Source: Ruegeria sp. 6PALISEP08
GTDB lineage: Bacteria > Pseudomonadota > Alphaproteobacteria > Rhodobacterales > Rhodobacteraceae
Reading direction: 5' to 3'
DNA: 64,000 nucleotides
Assembly (NCBI RefSeq): GCF_001238295.1
Contig: NZ_LGXZ01000003.1
Location: forward strand, 248,001 to 312,000
How positions within the stretch are numbered: position 1 is the stretch's first letter; every line of letters begins with the position of its first letter. Under the pieces are notes generated by a model. That model saw only the letters and a list, made by a program, of their open reading frames with translations, searched no databases and had not been told where the DNA came from. The position numbers and the translations under genes were made by a program. This document shows, in pieces, positions 61,812 through 64,000 of the stretch.

Positions 61812-63593
61812 TCAGAAGCTCGCTGCGTCCAGTGCCATTACCGTGTCCGCGCCAGTCTGAATGCGCGCCAAGTGCATCCCAGTCGCGGGCAGACGACGCG
61901 CCATGTAGAACCGACCGGTGTTGATCTTGGTCTCGTAGAACTCTTTATCCGATGCGCCGACGTTCAGAGCATCCTGTGCAGCATTGGCCATTTGCGCCCA
62001 CATCAGTCCCAAGCAGACATGACCGAACATGTGCATGAAGTCGTAAGAACCGGACAGAGCGTTGTTCGGGTTCTTCATTCCCTCTTGCATGAAGTACATG
62101 CCAGCGGCTTGCAGATCCTTGGATGCGGCTTTCAGCGGTTCGATGAACGCCTTGTCAAACGCTTCGTCCTTGCCACCGTTTTCCTTGCAGAAGGTTTTGA
62201 CCATCTCAAAGAACGCCATGACGTGCTTGCCGCCATCCTGCGCCAGTTTGCGGCCCACAAGGTCAAGCGCCTGCACGCCATTCGCGCCCTCGTAGATCAT
62301 CGCGATACGGGCGTCGCGGGTGTATTGAGACATGCCCCATTCTTCGATGTAGCCATGGCCGCCATAGACCTGTTGCGCCTGAACGGTCATGTCATAGCCC
62401 TGATCGGTCAGGAAACCTTTGATGACCGGGGTCAGCAGCGAGATCAGACCATCGGCATCCTTGTCATCGGACCGGTGCGCTTTGTCGAGCATCGTCGCAC
62501 CCCACAGGATGAACGCACGTGCGCCTTCGGTAAAGCTTTTCTGGTCCATCAGGTTGCGGCGGATGTCAGGGTGTACGATCAACGGATCGGCAGGACCGTC
62601 CGGGTTCTTTACACCCGTCACGTCGCGCCCCTGCAGGCGGTCCTTGGCATATTCCAGAGCATTCTGGAACGCGGCCTCTGCCTGTGCCAGACCCTGCATC
62701 CCCACGCCAAGGCGCGCTTCGTTCATCATGGTGAACATGGCGCGCATGCCTTTGTGCTCTTCGCCCAGCAGCCAGCCGGTGGCCTCGTCATAGTTCATGA
62801 CGCAGGTCGAGTTGCCGTGGATGCCCATTTTCTCTTCGATCTTGCCGACCGAGACACCGTTACGCTCACCCAGGGTGCCGTCTTCGTTGACGATGAACTT
62901 AGGGACGATGAACAACGACACGCCCTTGATGCCGTCAGGGCCACCGGGGATTTTGGCCAGTACCAGATGGATGATGTTGTCGGACATGTCGTGATCGCCG
63001 GACGAGATAAAGATCTTCTGGCCCGAAATCTTGTAGCTGCCGTCGCCCTGCGGTTCCGCCTTGGTGCGCATCAGGCCCAGATCGGTACCGCAATGCGGTT
63101 CGGTCAGGTTCATGGTGCCGGTCCATTCACAGCTGACCATGTTGGGCAGGTATTTGTTCTTCTGTTCGTCGGTTCCGTGCGCCAGAATGGCCGAGGCCGC
63201 GCCATGGGTCAGGCCCTGATACATGGTGAAGGCCTGGTTGGAGCCTGAGAACATCTCGCCAACGGCAGTACCAATGACATATGGCATATTCTGACCGCCA
63301 TACTCTTCCGGCATGTCGAGGCCAGTCCAGCCACCTTCTTTCATCTGCTCGAAGGCGTCTTTGAACCCGGTAGGGGTGTATACAATGCCGTTTTCCAACC
63401 GGCACCCTTCGGTGTCGCCCACAACATTCAGCGGGTGCAGGACATTGGTTGCGACCTTGCCCGCCTCTTCCAGAATGGCACCGGTAAACTCGGCTTCCAG
63501 TTCGTTATAGCCGGGAATATCCGACTGCGAGATTTTCAGAACGTCATGCAGGATGAACTGCGTGTCTTTTGTTGGCGCGTTGTAAACGGGCAT
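61812..63593 (-). CDS. Long-type acyl-CoA dehydrogenase (DmdC/FadE12-like)
   Basis: 593 residues. The extended acyl-CoA dehydrogenase type with an N-terminal extra segment ([20 protein letters not shown]) and C-terminal domain. Markers: [17 protein letters not shown] (FAD/substrate), [32 protein letters not shown], and [20 protein letters not shown], holding the likely catalytic Glu. This type includes DmdC of the DMSP demethylation pathway and other FadE-like enzymes. It starts the beta-oxidation unit after the MerR gene. Whether it is a DmdC or a general fatty acyl-CoA dehydrogenase cannot be told from sequence alone. Confidence 0.93.
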   Translation of the reverse strand: MPVYNAPTKDTQFILHDVLKISQSDIPGYNELEAEFTGAILEEAGKVATNVLHPLNVVGDTEGCRLENGIVYTPTGFKDAFEQMKEGGWTGLDMPEEYGGQNMPYVIGTAVGEMFSGSNQAFTMYQGLTHGAASAILAHGTDEQKNKYLPNMVSCEWTGTMNLTEPHCGTDLGLMRTKAEPQGDGSYKISGQKIFISSGDHDMSDNIIHLVLAKIPGGPDGIKGVSLFIVPKFIVNEDGTLGERNGVSVGKIEEKMGIHGNSTCVMNYDEATGWLLGEEHKGMRAMFTMMNEARLGVGMQGLAQAEAAFQNALEYAKDRLQGRDVTGVKNPDGPADPLIVHPDIRRNLMDQKSFTEGARAFILWGATMLDKAHRSDDKDADGLISLLTPVIKGFLTDQGYDMTVQAQQVYGGHGYIEEWGMSQYTRDARIAMIYEGANGVQALDLVGRKLAQDGGKHVMAFFEMVKTFCKENGGKDEAFDKAFIEPLKAASKDLQAAGMYFMQEGMKNPNNALSGSYDFMHMFGHVCLGLMWAQMANAAQDALNVGASDKEFYETKINTGRFYMARRLPATGMHLARIQTGADTVMALDAASF

Positions 63594-63635
63594 GTGAAGC
63601 TCCCTTAATTCATATGTCCGGATGGCGGGGCGAGG

Positions 63636-64000
63636 TTATTCGGCCGCCTTCTTTTCCTGTTTCATCGAGGCGATCACCTTTTCGCCCCAGCGCAACTGCT
63701 CTTTCAGGTCGTCGATGGCTTGTGTCAGTTCTTCGCGGCGCGATTCCATGTCGGCCAGACGTTCCAACGCGATTTCATAAGTGCGGGTCATCTGAGTGAC
63801 CTGTTGGTCGCCCACATGATACAGATCCAGAAGCTGGCGGATTTCCTCCAGGCTGAAGCCAAAGCGTTTGCCGCGCAGGATCAGTTTCAGCCGCGCCCGG
63901 TCACGCTTGGTGAACAGACGTTTTTGGCCTTCGCGGATCGGGAACAGAAGTTCCTTGGCCTCGTAGAACCGCAATGTGCGTGGTGTGACATCATAGGTCT
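63636..64000 (-). CDS. MerR-family regulator, cut by the window edge
   Basis: At least 121 residues; the 5' end lies beyond base 64000. The C-terminal half of the MerR helix-turn-helix is seen (TYDVTPRTLRFYEAKELLFP, FTKRDRARLKLILRGKRFGF), followed by a long coiled-coil dimerisation helix (residues about 60-115, ERLADMESRREELTQAIDDL). No clear metal-binding Cys at the C-terminus. It lies 42 bp before the acyl-CoA dehydrogenase gene on the same strand, so it probably controls the beta-oxidation operon, as LiuR-type MerR proteins do for branched-chain catabolism. Confidence 0.88.
   Translation of the reverse strand, partial: TYDVTPRTLRFYEAKELLFPIREGQKRLFTKRDRARLKLILRGKRFGFSLEEIRQLLDLYHVGDQQVTQMTRTYEIALERLADMESRREELTQAIDDLKEQLRWGEKVIASMKQEKKAAE

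Noticed and set aside
61752-63248. A 498-residue plus-strand frame opposite the acyl-CoA dehydrogenase
   Set aside because: Antisense shadow; it lacks protein-like hydrophobic pattern.

Overview
The window looks like a chromosomal segment of a marine alphaproteobacterium of the Rhodobacteraceae (Roseobacter group, Ruegeria/Phaeobacter-like). This is inferred from gene content and moderately high GC, not from a database search. Indicators are the NDUFA12-type complex I accessory subunit, GapR, an SSS-type sensor kinase, a ScfR/PccR-type regulator, PrpE, Hint-domain proteins and an acyl-CoA dehydrogenase of the long DmdC-like type. Almost all DNA is coding and genes sit in short, often overlapping operons. 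No rRNA, CRISPR array, transposase or prophage gene was seen; there is one tRNA-Leu(UAA).

Layout. 1-5 kb: a Hint-domain protein coupled to a small secreted protein, lepA, an AT-rich DUF2971 gene and a run of unusual palindromes. 5-7.3 kb: small membrane and secreted proteins, then 1.16 kb without a convincing gene but with strong RNA-like folds. 7.3-16.7 kb: entericidin-like lipoprotein, SqrR/BigR-type persulfide sensor, clpP-clpX, RidA, ndufA12-mlaD-DUF2155, aat, accC-accB, a PAS-LuxR regulator and a ScfR-family regulator. 16.8-21.3 kb: a receiver-only response regulator, a small membrane protein, an SSS-histidine kinase and an orphan FliM/FliN-type protein. 21.3-23.5 kb: a sulfur operon (DUF442 sulfurtransferase, PmpB, PmpA, Blh-type metallo-hydrolase), the type of operon SqrR/BigR proteins control. 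23.7-25 kb: small genes, gapR, tRNA-Leu.

24.9-34.8 kb is the most distinctive part: a HEPN-like protein and a CsgD-like LuxR regulator diverge from a 0.6-kb AT-rich leader with three terminator-like hairpins. Then come a 764-residue Gly/Asp/Ser repeat protein, a 651-residue protein with a degenerate GxN-x3-N repeat that also ends the first protein, and a type I secretion ABC transporter and HlyD-type fusion protein. I read this as a surface-matrix or adhesin export locus.

34.8-44.4 kb: rhodanese, alpha/beta hydrolase, a TetR-PspA-YiaA envelope-stress unit with four near-identical operators, glyA, NAD kinase, amidase and prpE. 44.8-54.7 kb: malic enzyme, membrane protein, VOC-cupin protein, the nucleoside-salvage operon cdd-deoA-deoB-add-upp and a degenerate M48-like membrane protein. 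54.8-64 kb: an EamA transporter, a second Hint protein, and a fatty-acid beta-oxidation operon (MerR regulator, acyl-CoA dehydrogenase, small protein, GST, thiolase, cupin, FadB-like protein).

Connections across the window: the SqrR-like sensor and the blh/pmp operon probably form one persulfide-response unit although 13 kb apart. The ScfR regulator probably acts on prpE, whose upstream region carries TTTGCAAA motifs. Starts were chosen from Shine-Dalgarno spacing and overlaps and are noted where uncertain.
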